Below, piece by piece: positions 13,329 through 24,786 of a stretch of 64,000 nucleotides of DNA. Origin of the DNA: Trametes villosa (taxonomy: Eukaryota > Basidiomycota > Agaricomycetes > Polyporales > Polyporaceae); assembly GCA_002964805.2 (NCBI GenBank), contig PUDQ02000057.1, positions 248,001 through 312,000 on the forward strand, read 5' to 3'. Below the pieces are notes generated by a model. That model made no database searches, was not told the DNA's origin, and saw only the letters and a list, made by a program, of their open reading frames with translations. How positions within the stretch are numbered: the stretch's first letter is position 1; each line of letters opens with the position of its first letter. The translations under genes and the position numbers were made by a program.

Positions 13329-14874
13329 ATGAACACTGCTCTCTTGCCCGTCGAGGTGTCCGAGACTATCATCGACTTCTGTCGTCGGGATCCTGACATA
13401 TGGGAAGGTCCAAAATGGGTGTGGCAATCCTACGCCCGCCTCACAGCCTGCGCCCTTACCTGTCGAGACTGGCTGCCGCGCAGCCGTCAGAATTTATTCA
13501 CGATTGTCATCCTCACAGACCCCACCCGTTTCGACACTTTTGCCACTAGCGTCTTCAATAATCCCTATCTAGGTGAATTCGTCTGTGAAATTCGAGTGCA
13601 GTCGCACAACAAGTACATACCGTTCGCGATGACCGAGCTCATCCGGAAGCTACCGAACGTGCGCTCTCTCGTCTTCGACGCAGATCTGTCGCTCTATCCC
13701 CCAAGATACACTGTGCTTACAGCTCAATATTCGGTCACTAGCCTCTCTATCTGGGACCTTTCTCTCTTCCCTTCGTGGTCGAGTCTTTTCAACTTCATAT
13801 GGGCCTTTCCCGAACTGTCCACCCTGCGCCTTGGTAGCCACCTCGATGGACTGCCTGGAAAAGCGGACAAGGTCGACGAGCTCACTACTTCACAAGCTAC
13901 ACGGATCAGCGCGATTGCGAGACGAGGACGCTGCCATCGTTTGAAGACGCTCGAATTAGACGTGGGTTGTTGTGGTATCCGCGTCCATAGTGAAAACAGA
14001 AGGGCTCACTACCAAGCATCTAGGACATCTGGTATTTATGCCCAGCTTTCCCGCCCACGGACGTGTTTGGACATACACTGGAGAAGCTCACTGTTAGAGT
14101 CGGCGAGCGGGCGACTAGAGCTGAACACCCTGTCTGCATACCGCCAGGTATCTGCGAACAGTTTGGCTCATTCCCTATCTAATTTCCTTTGCTCATGTTA
14201 TACTCTAGTTTCCCTGTTTAAGTGCTTCGCGAATTTTAGGGAACTTCAGACGTTCGGAATACACCTGACAAAATCCGTGTACGCGTCCGCGGAAGACTGG
14301 CGTCACGAGCGCATGGCTGCTGAACTCGAAGTCCTCGTCTTGAACGTGTATCGGAACCCCATCCCCCTACGGAACATCGTTATTCGCTTCGCTGCGTCTC
14401 CGACAAAGTACGACCCGCCCCTCACCTTCAACGCCAGGCTCTTACTGGGCACATACTTCCAACACCTTTTTATGGGTCCCATCCGCATGGTTCCTTCGTG
14501 GCGTTTCCTGCGATCCATCAACATCCAAGTTCCATCGAACGACCTCCCACGTTCCTGCGCCTCGCCTGATCTGTGGGATCGTCATCTCCGTGCAATGGAG
14601 ACTCTGCCGTATGGCGGCGACATCGACATCGCGGTTTCCTTGTACAAGGCCTATTGTGAGTCCGCTACGCCCAGAGTTGGGCGTTGGGCTGACGGTGGGC
14701 GCATTGGGCGTTGAACTCGCAGCGTACCTGGACCCGGACGAGCCGTTGCCCCCAACATGGTACTGCGTCCGGCATCGCGACACAGTATCCGCAACCGTGT
14801 GCTCCGAGGAGTGCTTCACGAAAGGACCTCGTCCGTATGACCTTGCGGGAGGAGTCAATGACCTGCCCTCATAG
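13329..14874 (+). CDS. F-box-like protein
   Basis: Four exons (13329-13961, 14024-14147, 14209-14655, 14723-14874) join in frame to about 451 residues. The ATG at 13329 has a strong context (CCACCATGA) and is preferred to an upstream in-frame ATG at 13254. The F-box-like start is LLPVEVSETIIDFCRR followed by LTACALTCRDWLPRSRQNLF. An LRR-like body follows, and the second exon has a DVFG segment like the VFG of F-box gene 2, so the two are paralogues. Reading straight through the introns is also open for much of the gene. The spliced version restores similarity to the paralogue and uses good branch points and acceptors. A role as an SCF substrate receptor is inferred from the family. Confidence 0.75.
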
Positions 14875-15430
14875 CCGAGGCGCCATTGCGTACGACCACG
14901 TCGCTCCGCATGCAAACACGCACGCCGGCGTCCCAAGCAGGTGAGCCCTCTTGCGCTTATCCGTGCGTCGCCAGTGCTAGTGCTAGTGCTAACATGGTGT
15001 CGCGGATGGTCGCAGGCAGACCACCCAGTTCCTCGGAACAGCTTGTTGCTCATCACCTTGGCCTTTCGTACACGCCCAGGGGTCCTACCAGTCGTCTCGC
15101 GTAACTCAAAAGCGGAGACTCGCTGTACCCGTACTGCGCTCGCTCATCCTTCTTTCATTTTTCCCGCTCTCCACCTCGCTTACGTACCTTCGTACATGGC
15201 ATCTTGTACAACAGTTGACCTTCTTGCGCCGCGGGATACGGCTATCTTCTCTCCTCCTACGCGACCCCTCTCCGCTCATACCTACAGACTTGGCGCTACG
15301 TTTCCGAACAGACTACCGCGAAAAAAATACCACTGAACGTTTCACAATGGCACAATCGTACATCAAGCACATATCGTACATCCGACACAGACCAAGATCC
15401 TCACTAGTGACCTTCGTCTACGCGAGGTCC
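14875..15430. other. Intergenic between convergent genes
   Basis: This lies between F-box gene 3 (+) and kinase-like gene 1 (-). Nothing is recognised. Confidence 0.5.
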
Positions 15431-16405
15431 TCATGCATCCTCGTCGTCGTCACGTACGTAAAACCGCATCTCTTCGACAACGGTATCCTCAATCCCCTCT
15501 TCAATCTCCCACTGCATAAACTGAAGACGTAAGTCGATGTTGAGCCTCCGACACTGCTCCCAGTCTATGAGGCGCCAGGGGTAATCCTTCCGAACTGTGC
15601 CAGTAACGGGGGGGTTGGCCGAGGATGGATGGGCAGGGAGCACACACACGACATTTGCCGTCCTAATGTCCATGTGGAGCAGGCCACACTGCGTCGAAAC
15701 CTCCCTGTACATCTCCTTCAACTGCCCGCTGTACACGCAGGACGTGAATACACGCGGTGCGTACTGAAGAGGTCCCCAAACTCACCACAGTTCTTGCATT
15801 CGCGACATCGTCAATGGCCGCTCTGGGTTTCGCATGTACGTCTTGAGCGACATGCCCAGCCGCTCCAGCACAAGCACGTTCAGACTGGCGCAAGGGTGGG
15901 GCATGTCGTAGATGTCGAACGTCTCCTGGGACCGCGGGAAGGCACATTTAGGGTCCCAGGGGACCATGCTCCGCTCCTGCAGGTTGACGACCTGGCGGAA
16001 GTACCCGTAGCAGCGGGGCACGATCCTCCCTTGCAGGCTCTCCATCAGGTCGTAAGCATCGGCCTCTTGGGATAGCTTCCCACCCAGTTTCCGCTGCGCG
16101 ATCTTGATGGCAAGTGGAGGAAGTGCGATAGGGAACTCCGAGGGGACGACTTCGACCGCGTACACCCAGCTGCCATTCGGGTTTCTCGGGCCGCTGATCA
16201 GACTGCCCAGCTTCAGCTTGAGTGTTAAGTTGGATCCTAGCCACGGTTTGGTCGTGCTGCGCTTTCGAGGTCTCTCCGTCTGCATTTCTTCGTCCTTAGG
16301 GTCGGACAGGTCTCGCACGATGGGATCTGGCAGCTCGCGCGGGAGGGTGATGGTGACCGACGATCCGCCATTCGCCTTCGCAAGGCCGTCGATTTCGATG
16401 GACTC
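15431..16405 (-). CDS. Fungal protein-kinase-like protein, paralogue 1 (5' exon not resolved)
   Basis: Two exons are clear: 15786-16405 and 15431-15728. They encode ESIEI...PRELPDP, a kinase N-lobe and a C-lobe. Kinase-fold landmarks are LAIKIAQ (ATP lysine), EADAYDLM (helix C glutamate), HMDIRTANVV (catalytic loop, Asp plus Asn) and RLIDWEQ (in place of DFG). A motif shared with paralogues 2 and 3 is GYFR..VNLQE...VPWDPKC.FPRS, which marks a lineage-specific family. By analogy the gene should begin with a short exon upstream of 16406, but no ATG exon in matching phase was found up to about 16,610. The first exon may be damaged or lie further away. The C-terminus is short and acidic. Cellular role and substrate are unknown. 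Confidence 0.7.
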
Positions 16406-16866
16406 CTATGAAGGGCCGACTACCGCGTCAGCGAACTATTCAGTGAGCCAGTATCCGGGGATTCCGACTTGCCAGCAACAATTGAGAGCGCATAACGTTC
16501 AAGTGCAAGTCGTGCGATGTCTTCAAAGCCTTGTTCATGTTCCCATTCAAGATGCCTCCGGCGTCAGACAAAAAGAACGCCACGAGGACAACTCATGTTG
16601 TTTGAGGTAAACCTGAACGTGTATCGGGCTCTTGTGCCCTGAGCGCTGGCTAACGTTTCGCGACGCTAGAAACCCATCGTGTTCGGGTGTAGAATTTCAG
16701 CCTTGCACGGTAATTAAAAATTAGCATTCCCGCCCATACGTTCTACGATAATCTTTCAAAGCCCGGTCGACCCGTGCACCATGACTACTCCGCCGCCGTG
16801 CGGGTAACCTAGAGAAGCCTAGAGAGCATCAGCCATGATACACAACTACAGCAAGGACAACCAGTA

Positions 16867-17423
16867 ATGAGTGAGTGCCACGCTCGTCAAATATATGAAG
16901 CTTACCGCAATGCTCGGCGATCGCTCAATCCGCACGGGGAGGGCCGCGAACGAGCCAGGTCGGGTCCCATAGTGTTCGCCGCGGAGTGGAAACCCTCCGA
17001 GGGGCCACTCGTGAGCCACGTCGGGATGGCGTTCGCAGTCGTGCGTGTCGTCCAGAGCCGGGCCTCGTCCGTGTCCTCGCGTGCACTGTGGGCGGGGGCC
17101 CATGTCGGGATCGCGTTCGCCGCGGTGCGCGTCGCCCACGGGTTGACCAGCGTCTGCGACAGGCCCTGCATGTGGTCCATGATCGGCTTGCCGGGCTCGT
17201 TGCGCTTCAGATGCAGGTCACCGCCCAGCGCGAGCGTCCACGCAACGAGCTCGTCCGCGTGGCCCATGGCCGGGGTCCAGTCGAACCCCGCGTCGGCATG
17301 GCGCGTCCAGTTCAAGCTGGCATTGGGGAGGCCCGTCGCGGGTGTCCCGATGGACGCGGATGGTTGGGGAGCTCCATCCGCCTCGTGCGCTTGAAGCGGA
17401 GGTCGCCGCCCAGGCGTGGTTAA
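16867..17423 (-). pseudogene. G+C-rich, coding-like fragment of unknown family
   Basis: This block between kinase-like genes 1 and 2 is much richer in G+C than its flanks and has coding-like codon use on the minus strand. The clearest part reads DWTPAMGHADELVAWTLALG followed by GDLHLKRNEPGKPIMDHM (about 17,160-17,290). It contains internal duplications: GGDLHLKR and GGDLRFKR, and TRTAANAIPTW and TRTTANAIPTW about 90 nt apart. The DEL...LHLKR...PGKPI pattern faintly resembles DELLALLG...MKRAPGKPI in the protein at 24787-26731. No start, complete domain or convincing splicing was found, so it is treated as a broken gene fragment. Confidence 0.3.
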
Positions 17424-17479
17424 CGGGGATAGAAGGGCGACCTAGAGGTGGGCTAATAGCTTCGGAGAAGCGACCACCT

Positions 17480-18685
17480 TCAGCGTACTAGGGAGTTCGA
17501 CGAACGACGATCCGGCGTGTTCATGAACTCGACCTTCGCGCAGGCCTCCGGCAACTCATGATCGATGATGTTGTCGACGAGTGTTGCGTGACTGCCACCT
17601 GCCCTGCCGATCCCGGCAGAGACCGCGAACTTCTGGTAGCGCGCCCAGTCGACCAAGCGCCACGGGTAGCTGTTCGCAGACGTAGCGGCCAACTGGGAAG
17701 TTGCTTCGGGGGACTGTGAACGCGTGTCATCGTGATACGGAGGTGCGCGCAGGATGTTGTCCGCCCTCACGTCCAGATGGCTGAAGCCGAGCTTAGCCGT
17801 AGCTCTGTACATTTCTTTGAGCTGCTTGCTGCATAAGGCGTCAGTGTGTATGCTAGCGTGCGTACAGAAAAGACCTCCCAGCTCACCGTAGCTGGTTTTG
17901 CTCCGAAGTTTCGTATAGCGAAGGTCGCCGCAAGATATACTCCTTAAAGAGTCTCGCCTAGTCTCTCTAGAAGAAGAACGTTCAAGCTGGCACATGTGTT
18001 GGGCATGTTGAAGACGTCGAAGCTCTCTTCGGATCTCGGGAAGACGCATTCCGGGTCCCAAGGTACGACACTTAATTGCTGTAAGTTAAGCGATTGGCGG
18101 AAGTACCCGAAACAGCGAGGTAAGATCGTTCCTTGTAGGCTGCGCATCTCGTCGTACACACCAGCCTCTTCAGAAAGCCGTCGGCCCCCTAGTTGCGGCG
18201 CGACCTTGATAACGAGCGGAGGGAAGGGTACGGGAGATATTGAAGAGACGGCGTCGACTTCGTATACCCAGCCGTCCTTTCCGTCGCCGATGAGCTTTCC
18301 CACCTGCAGGTGCAAGGTTGCTCCTGATCCTGCCCAAGGTTTGGGTTCCGCGCGATTGCGAGGCTTCGCCGAGGCCGGCCAGGGGCGATCTTTGTAGTCA
18401 GGACGTGTCATGTCTCTGGAAAGTGGGCCTGGTAGCTCTCGCGGCATGGCGATAGTGACCGTCGACCCGTCGGTTGCCTTTACAAGGCCGCCACCAGTGA
18501 TAATGATCGACTCCTACGAGGGGCCGGCTGCCGCGTCAGCGAACTACTTGGTGAGCAAGAAGTGGTGACGGCTGCTGTGGACTGACCAGAGGCCGTTGTA
18601 GCTCCACCGCGTTCACTTGGAGCTTCGCACTCGTTGGGCCCTTGTCAACGTCAGGGGTTTGGATTCGGTCGGTCGATGCAGACAT
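17480..18685 (-). pseudogene. Fungal protein-kinase-like gene, paralogue 2, with 1-nt frameshift
   Basis: Exons are 18587-18685 (MSASTDRIQTP..., 33 codons), 17887-18513 and 17480-17828. The N-lobe has LVIKVAPQ and EEAGVYDEMR, the shared motif is GYFRQSLNLQ..SVVPWDPEC, the catalytic loop is HLDVRADNIL, and the DFG position reads LVDWA. After ERLGETL the frame hits TAA at 17944-17946. Removing one T from the CTTTAAG run there would restore KEYILRRPSLYETSEQ, which is collinear with paralogue 1 and leads in phase to the next donor. It is therefore one base away from intact: either a recent pseudogene or a sequence error. The interval to QCR6 on the other strand is about 490 nt. Confidence 0.7.
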
Positions 18686-19179
18686 CCTTGGCTGTGCAAT
18701 ATGTGCTCTTCGGCGGCCTAGAAAATCTCGCAGGTGGTAGACTGAGCAGAAGATACGGGCGGCGCGAACGGCCTTTCTGAGCTGCAGAGTACTGGTACGA
18801 ATCCTCGTAGGCCTTTCCGCATACGACAGCGGTTGTCTCTGACTGTCTGAGGAGTATGCGAGCACAAGATCCAAGAGTTCACTCAAACGGGAAGTACTGC
18901 CAGTGATTAGAGGTTCAATTCACAGTGTTGACCAGTTTCTAATCCTTACAACGGGAGCACTAGATAGATGATAGCTGTGCTTGATGTGGCGACCTAGCCC
19001 TATAACCTGGGCTTCTATCGTGCTTGGTTCGACTGCAGCCCTCGAGACGAACTGGCCCAGACCAATCGGAACTGGCCGATTGCGAGGCGCGGCGTCTCCC
19101 GAGGTTCCGTTCTGAGCCGTCGCGCCGTCGCCCGAGCTTGCACCCCGTCAACGCTGTCCCCGTCTGCCCGCGCTCAGAA
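18686..19179. promoter_or_regulatory. Divergent promoter region of kinase-like gene 2 and QCR6
   Basis: The two ATGs face away from each other across this interval. No convincing TATA box or other named site was picked out. Confidence 0.4.
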
Positions 19180-19818
19180 ATGAGTCTCTCGTCGATGTTC
19201 TCTTCGTTCTTCTCCGTCGTCCACGCCGACGCCCCCGAGGAAAAGGAGGCGAAGGAGGAGCCCGCTCAGCAGGAGGAGGCCCAGGAGGAGCCTCAGGAGG
19301 CCGAGGAGGAAGAGGAGGAGCCCGAGGACGTGCGCACTTTGGCTGCTTCGCGCTGGGACTGCTACTGATGCGTTCGTGGGTTCTGATAGCCCCTGCCGGC
19401 TATCGTGGAGGAGTGCGAGCAGAGCGCGAAGTGCGCGCCGGCGCTGCACCACTTCCAGCACTGCGAGGAGAAGGTGAACGCTGGCGAGGGCTACAAGGGC
19501 GAGGACTGCGTCGAGGAGTTGTGAGTATCATCCTTCTCTCAGAACCTCTGTGAACCGTGCTGACTGTGTTTCCCAGCTGTAAGTACGGTTAGAACCAGGT
19601 TGAACCATTTACTGACGTCGCGCCATCCTCGTGTTTCTTCGCCGGCAGACCAGTGAGTACATATGTTTTGTACAGAAGTTATTGTCGCTGTTACTAACGC
19701 ATTCGCTTGCAGCCTCATGCACTGCGTCAACGTACGTCACGCGCATCCGCCCCTACGCTCTATACTAATGTTCTTGTAGGGCTGCACTGCGCCAAAACTC
19801 TTCTCCAAGCTCAAGTAG
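19180..19818 (+). CDS. QCR6: Cytochrome bc1 complex subunit 6 (acidic hinge protein)
   Basis: Six exons (19180-19329, 19390-19520, 19577-19578, 19649-19652, 19713-19731, 19780-19818) give 114 residues. The N-terminal half is a Glu-rich acidic stretch. The C-terminal half has the paired-cysteine hinge fold: VEECEQSAKCAPALHHFQHC followed by EEKVNAGEGYKGEDCVEE, then FYHLMHCVNGCTAPK and LFSKLK. The protein sits on the intermembrane-space side of complex III near cytochrome c1 and helps cytochrome c docking. Two very small exons (CT and ACCA) are needed to give FYHL between EE and MHC, the spacing seen in relatives. Skipping both stays in frame but loses two residues. The start ATG precedes a short hydrophobic stretch (LSSMFSSFFSVVHA) that may be part of the import sequence. 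Confidence 0.88.
19577..19578 (+). other. QCR6: 2-nt microexon of QCR6
   Basis: The bases CT are bounded by TTTCCCAG on the left and GTAAGTACGG on the right, both near-perfect splice signals, with a CTGAC branch point upstream. Together with the 4-nt exon they complete codons TTC TAC CAC. Confidence 0.6.
19649..19652 (+). other. QCR6: 4-nt microexon of QCR6
   Basis: The bases ACCA lie between CGCCGGCAG and GTGAGTACAT. Using only one of the two microexons shifts the frame. Using both restores the family sequence CVEEF-Y-H-L-MHC. Confidence 0.6.
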
Positions 19819-20744
19819 AAGGGACCCCTAGCTTAGTCTACGCAGGTACGTTGCATAGTTTGGCCTACTGTGCAGGCCACTGACATGTCTACCTGCAGTT
19901 AGAGTAGTCTCTGAGCCTCGCAGCAATATGTTGCTAATGAGACCATCCCGTTGATTTCCCATTTTCCTCGTCGCCGTGTCTCGGTGTCTGGGCCTGGACG
20001 TACTCCACGATAGAACATTGCGAATATCCCGCAGGTCTTCTCGAATCTCCGACCAGGTTACAGGTCTACGTCAACGACCTCTACTGTCCAGCGCAGGATA
20101 ACATACCGCATGCCGTCCAACGCGGGAAAACACCCATGAAACCCCTGTTCACCGCGACACCTTTACAACCCTTCTCCGTAACGATCTTCAACACGCGGGC
20201 GACAATGTTGGGCCGGACATTCTGCTATTCAAGCGGCTTTCTTGCCCCGTCCGGAGGCGCATGGGCAGCAATGCGAGGCAGATGCTTGACCGCCGGATGG
20301 CCGATCCAGATGTTGGCGACCTGCTCACCGTAGCAGTGTTTTTCAGCCTTCCTCGTTTGTCGCAGGCTTAGGTACCCTTCGTGAGTGAGGAGATGGCTCA
20401 ACCAGTATAGGATTCGACAGAGAAATTCATACACCCAGTCGTAACGCAATGCATATATCTGCTGAAGTCAGGTTGCAGACCTTGTTACAACAACCTCCGT
20501 CCTCCGATACCTGTTTGATGGCGTGGCACGAGAACTTGGGTATGTTCGGGGTCGTTCGTACTGCAGCTAGTCCCTGGTTCTGTAGCTATGTGTAGGCGTT
20601 AACTTATGTAGCCATTCGTACAAATGGGCGCCTATTTGCATCGCGTCGACAGCGCCGCACGCGTCGCCCCGCGAGCGGCACGCAGCGAGCACATCTCTCT
20701 CTTCTCCACCATCTTTGGCTTGGCCGCGGATTCAGAAAGCCTCC
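19819..20744. other. Intergenic, possible 3' UTR intron of QCR6
   Basis: Just after the QCR6 stop there is a GTACGT...CTGCAG pair (about 19,845-19,900) that could be a 3' UTR intron. The rest is the upstream region of EMC1 with no supported gene. Confidence 0.35.
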
Positions 20745-23700
20745 ATGAGGCTCTTCTCCCTACTACTCGGCGCGGCATGCGCGTACGCGCTGCACGCCTC
20801 GGAAGCCGGCGTGCTCGACTGGCATAAACCCCAGGTCGGCGTACCGCTCATCCAGTCTCCAGCGACTGCGCCCACATTCCACCGGAGAGAGTACGAGAGC
20901 GGGGCGACGCGGAGCACGGTCCTGACCGCGACCCAAAGCAATGTCCTCGCCGCGCTGAACCCGGCAAATGGCTCGATAGGTGAGCATACCCGTGTATGAT
21001 GATGCAATGAGAGGCGAGGACGAGCGCGATCAAGTACAGAATGGCGGCACGTATTCGACGAGGACGACCGCATCATCACATACTGCAAGGACAACGACGG
21101 TATGTTTGCCGCTTTCTGCCTACGCGCATGTGATCCTGATGAGGGCGGACAGTTGTGGCCGCCTTGTCCGGCGTCGGGGGTGCCTACCTCCGCCTATTCG
21201 ACACGGTAGAAGGCGACCTTCTACTAGAAACACGGCTACATAGCCAGGAAGCGGGCCGATTGTTTGAACCAGAAACGCTAGGGACTGCGATCGCGTTCAG
21301 CGCTGGGGAGCAAGCAGGGGACATCTTCGTGCTCACGGACGGACATGTCCTCCGGCGTATCGACAGGCACACTGGCGACGTGAAGTGGGGCTGGAGCGCA
21401 CCTGACCAAACGTGAGTATTCCGAAGAATAGCGTACACGATCGATACCAAAAAGACTAGCTTATGCACGAGTGCTAACCCTCCGTGCACAGGTCCCTGGT
21501 TGTATACTCCAAGATCCTCGCGACGCCGGACGCCGTGTATCTCCTCGGCCTCGCCAAGTCCTTTGCGTCATACACGCTGCACGTAACTTCCCTATCCCCG
21601 ACCACCGGCGAAGCTCTCGCCAGCGGTGACATTCCCTCAAGTGTCACGTCAGGGTTCACCGACGTGTTCGTCGTACGGGACCACAGAGTATCGGAAATCG
21701 AGCCGCAACTCGTGTGGCTTGAGGCGAAAACCATCAAGCATTTCCCTCTAACTCCGAGCCTCAAGGCTAAGCCCGCCGCCATCAAGGGCGCTTCGTACAG
21801 ATCTATCCAAGACGTTGGAGTGTCCGGATACGGCCAGTTCGTTGCCGTGCAGGAGGATGGTTCTGGGCGGGTGATTAGACTCAGCTCCGAGGGCTTGAAG
21901 GTAATCTGGGAGTTTGCAGACTCTGTACGTACGAGCTTCTCTGGGCGGCGGGATTGCCATACTGACGTTCTTCCTGCAGACAACGTCGCCGCAGCGCTCC
22001 GATTCGATCTACGCCGGCGGTCTAGACGTCGATGGACACCCGTACATTGCCCGAGTGTTCTGGTCACACGCGTTTAGGGTCCGTCCTGTCCCGACCATGG
22101 GCGGTATTCGTGCTGACCGTTTCCCAGCAAGCGTCGGCGCACATCTTTGCGTCACACCTCGCCGAGGGCAAGGGCCTCGTTACGGGATTCACGTTCCCGT
22201 TCAAGACGGCGGAGCACGGCATTATCGCCCATGTACGTCCCTCGTCTCCGCGCATACATGAACTTCGCTGAACGCACCACCCAGGTTGCCGTCGACGCCG
22301 CGAACCCCGAGCCGTACAGAGTGCTCTCGCGCCTCTTTTTGACCACATCTACCGGAGCCGTCCAGCTTTGGCAACAGGACCAGCACCAGTGGACGCGTGA
22401 AGAGGGCCTGTCCGATATCCGAGTCGCCGAGCTCGTCGAGCTACCAGAAAGGAAGATCGCCTCGCACACCGGTGTTGAGCATGAGACGTATGGCGAGCGC
22501 CTTCGCCGGCAACTCTCAGACGCACAGGTATGCTGCGCGCCAGGTTCTATGGAGAAAGAACGAACTCAATCCGCCCTGTAGGACTTCCCGCAGTACGCGG
22601 TGAACTTCGTGCGGCGATTCGTGACGGGCTCGTATGCCTCCGTGAGCGCCTCCGTCGCGCCGTCCTCCAATACGACGGAGCCACTGTCTCGCGACGCCTT
22701 TGGTTTCAGGAAGGTTATCGTTGCCGCTACGTCCCACGGTAAGATTTACGGTATCGACTCGGCGAACGGAGAGGTCCTCTGGAGCCGCGTCTTCGGTTTG
22801 GGGTGGGCCGCCCAAGTCGGCGGGCATATCATCCCCGCCAAACTGTTCGTCACACGCACGGTCGGCGACGGGGAGGCTCCCCAGGTTGTACTGGTGACCC
22901 AGCGAAAGGCAAACAACGTAAGTCATGCCGATCTCCATACTTGCACACCGTCCGACCCCTCTGCAGGGTCTTGTAGATACCGTGGTGTTCCACGTAGATG
23001 CTCTGACCGGCGAAGACGCAAGAAGCAACGAGTCTCCCGCCGGCGACGTCCTGCAAGGCAAGGACGTCGTCTCCGGCCCCCTCGTCGAGGCGTTCCTCCT
23101 GCGAACCGCGCAGGGGCGTGTCGTCGTGCTCCTCGACGAGTTCCTCCAGGTGCATCTGTACCCGGAGACGGATGAGACCCTGCGCGCGTTCGACAAGGTT
23201 GCGCCCAGCCTCCGCATCCCGCTGAAGTCCGGCCCCCCTGGGCAGCGCCAGCTCACCGGGCACCAGGTCCCCTCCAACGTCGAGTTCACCGGGCGATACG
23301 TCGCGTACCCAACGTGGACGCTGCCCTTCCCGCCCATCGAGGACATCCGCGCCGTCTTCGCGCGCCCGGCGGACCCGGTCGCGTCGCTCGGGAAGGTGCT
23401 CGGGAACCGCACGACGCTGTACAAGTACCTCAACCCGAACCTCGTCGGCGTCGTGACCGGCCCCGCGGCGTCCGTGCCCGCGTCGGCGTCGGCGACGTGC
23501 GCGATATACCTGGTCGACGGCGCGAAGGGCACGGTGCTCTACCACGCTGTGCTGCCGTCCGCGGGGGGCGCCTGCGACGTCAAAGCGACGCTGGTGGAGA
23601 ACTGGCTGGTGTACCACTACTACGACAGCGAGGTCGGGCCTAGCCAGGCGAAGGGCTATCGCGTCGTCTCCATCGAACTCTACGAAGGGCGCGGAATCGA

Positions 23701-24434
23701 TGACAAGACTTTGAGGTGCGTGGCGAGGGCCCCCGCCCTGCTAGTTGAGTTTGACACCTAATCCCGAAATCCCACAGCTCGGATCTGACATCGCTCTCGA
23801 ACGAGACGACGTCCGTAAACGTGTACGAACAGTCGTACGTCTTCCCGCGCGGCATCACGACTCTGTCGGCGACGTCGACGAGCTATGGGATCTCTATGAA
23901 GGACATCATCGGTGCGTTTCCTCCGACGATGGCCTTTGATTCTTCCACTGATTACGGAGCTGCAGTGGCGAACGAGCACGGCCAGATCCAGTCCTTCCCG
24001 CGCCGCTTCCTCGACCCGCGACGCCCGAAGCAGAAGCCGACCGCGCAAGAGATGGAGGAGTGGCTGATCCAGTACGACCCCGTCATTCCCGACGACCCGA
24101 AGCGCGTCCTCTCGCACAACTACCAGGTGAGCCTCCCCCCGTCTCTCCCGCCGCAAACACCCACTCACTGACCGGTGCGCATGCGCATGCGCAGGTGGCG
24201 AAGACGCGGCGCGTGGTGACGTCCCCGGCGCTGCTGGAGTCGACGTCGCTGGTGTTCGCGTACGGGCTCGACCTCTTCTCGACGCGTGTCGCGCCGTCGA
24301 ACACGTTCGACGTGCTCAGCGAGACCTTCAACAAGGCGCAGCTCGTGTTTACTATCGGCGGCCTCGCGCTCGCGATCTTCGTCGTGAAACCGATGGTCGC
24401 GCGAAAACGCCTTCGCGAACGCTGGTATGATTAG
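20745..24434 (+). CDS. EMC1: ER membrane protein complex subunit 1
   Basis: About a dozen exons encode roughly 1,000 residues. The first exons are 20745-20979, 21040-21099, 21153-21411 and 21492 onward; the last is about 24195-24434. The protein starts with a signal peptide (MRLFSLLLGAACAYA). It continues with a PQQ-like beta-propeller containing NPANGSIEWRHVFDEDDRI and GDVKWGW. A second propeller/DUF1620 part contains YGIDSANGEVLWSRVFGLGW and YVFPRGITTLSATSTSYGIS. The C-terminus has ALLESTSLVFAYGLDLF, one transmembrane helix (LVFTIGGLALAIFVV) and a basic cytosolic end (RKRLRERWYD). EMC1 is the large lumenal subunit of the EMC insertase, which places tail-anchored and multipass proteins in the ER membrane. 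All joins examined are GT-AG. Exact borders of the middle exons were not all fixed. Confidence 0.92.
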
Positions 24435-24786
24435 TTCAGCGTTGCGCGTGTTTTGAGAGTTTTACTGTAATTTGCCTGAGCGGTATGCTAATGCTGAGCT
24501 TATCGGACATCCGGAACAGACGAGAGATGCCGACTGTGGTGGGGTACTGGTGAAGGCTTGCACTGGCACTGCATCGCAGTTTGGTGATAGTTCCGCAGTG
24601 TCACAGCGCCGAAGATCCGATGGCTCGCTTTGAACACCGTGTCCGTTCCAATCATGTGCGCTATACTCTGGAAACACTGACTCCTTCATCACTGCCATCA
24701 ATACATTACATATCGTACGAAATAAATATGGTTCAAGCTATGGCGCGAGGCACTTGGAGCGACTAGTAGTAGTGCTGTGTCGGCAC
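24435..24786. other. Intergenic between convergent genes
   Basis: 3' flanks of EMC1 (+) and the PD-(D/E)XK-like gene (-). Nothing else is recognised. Confidence 0.5.
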
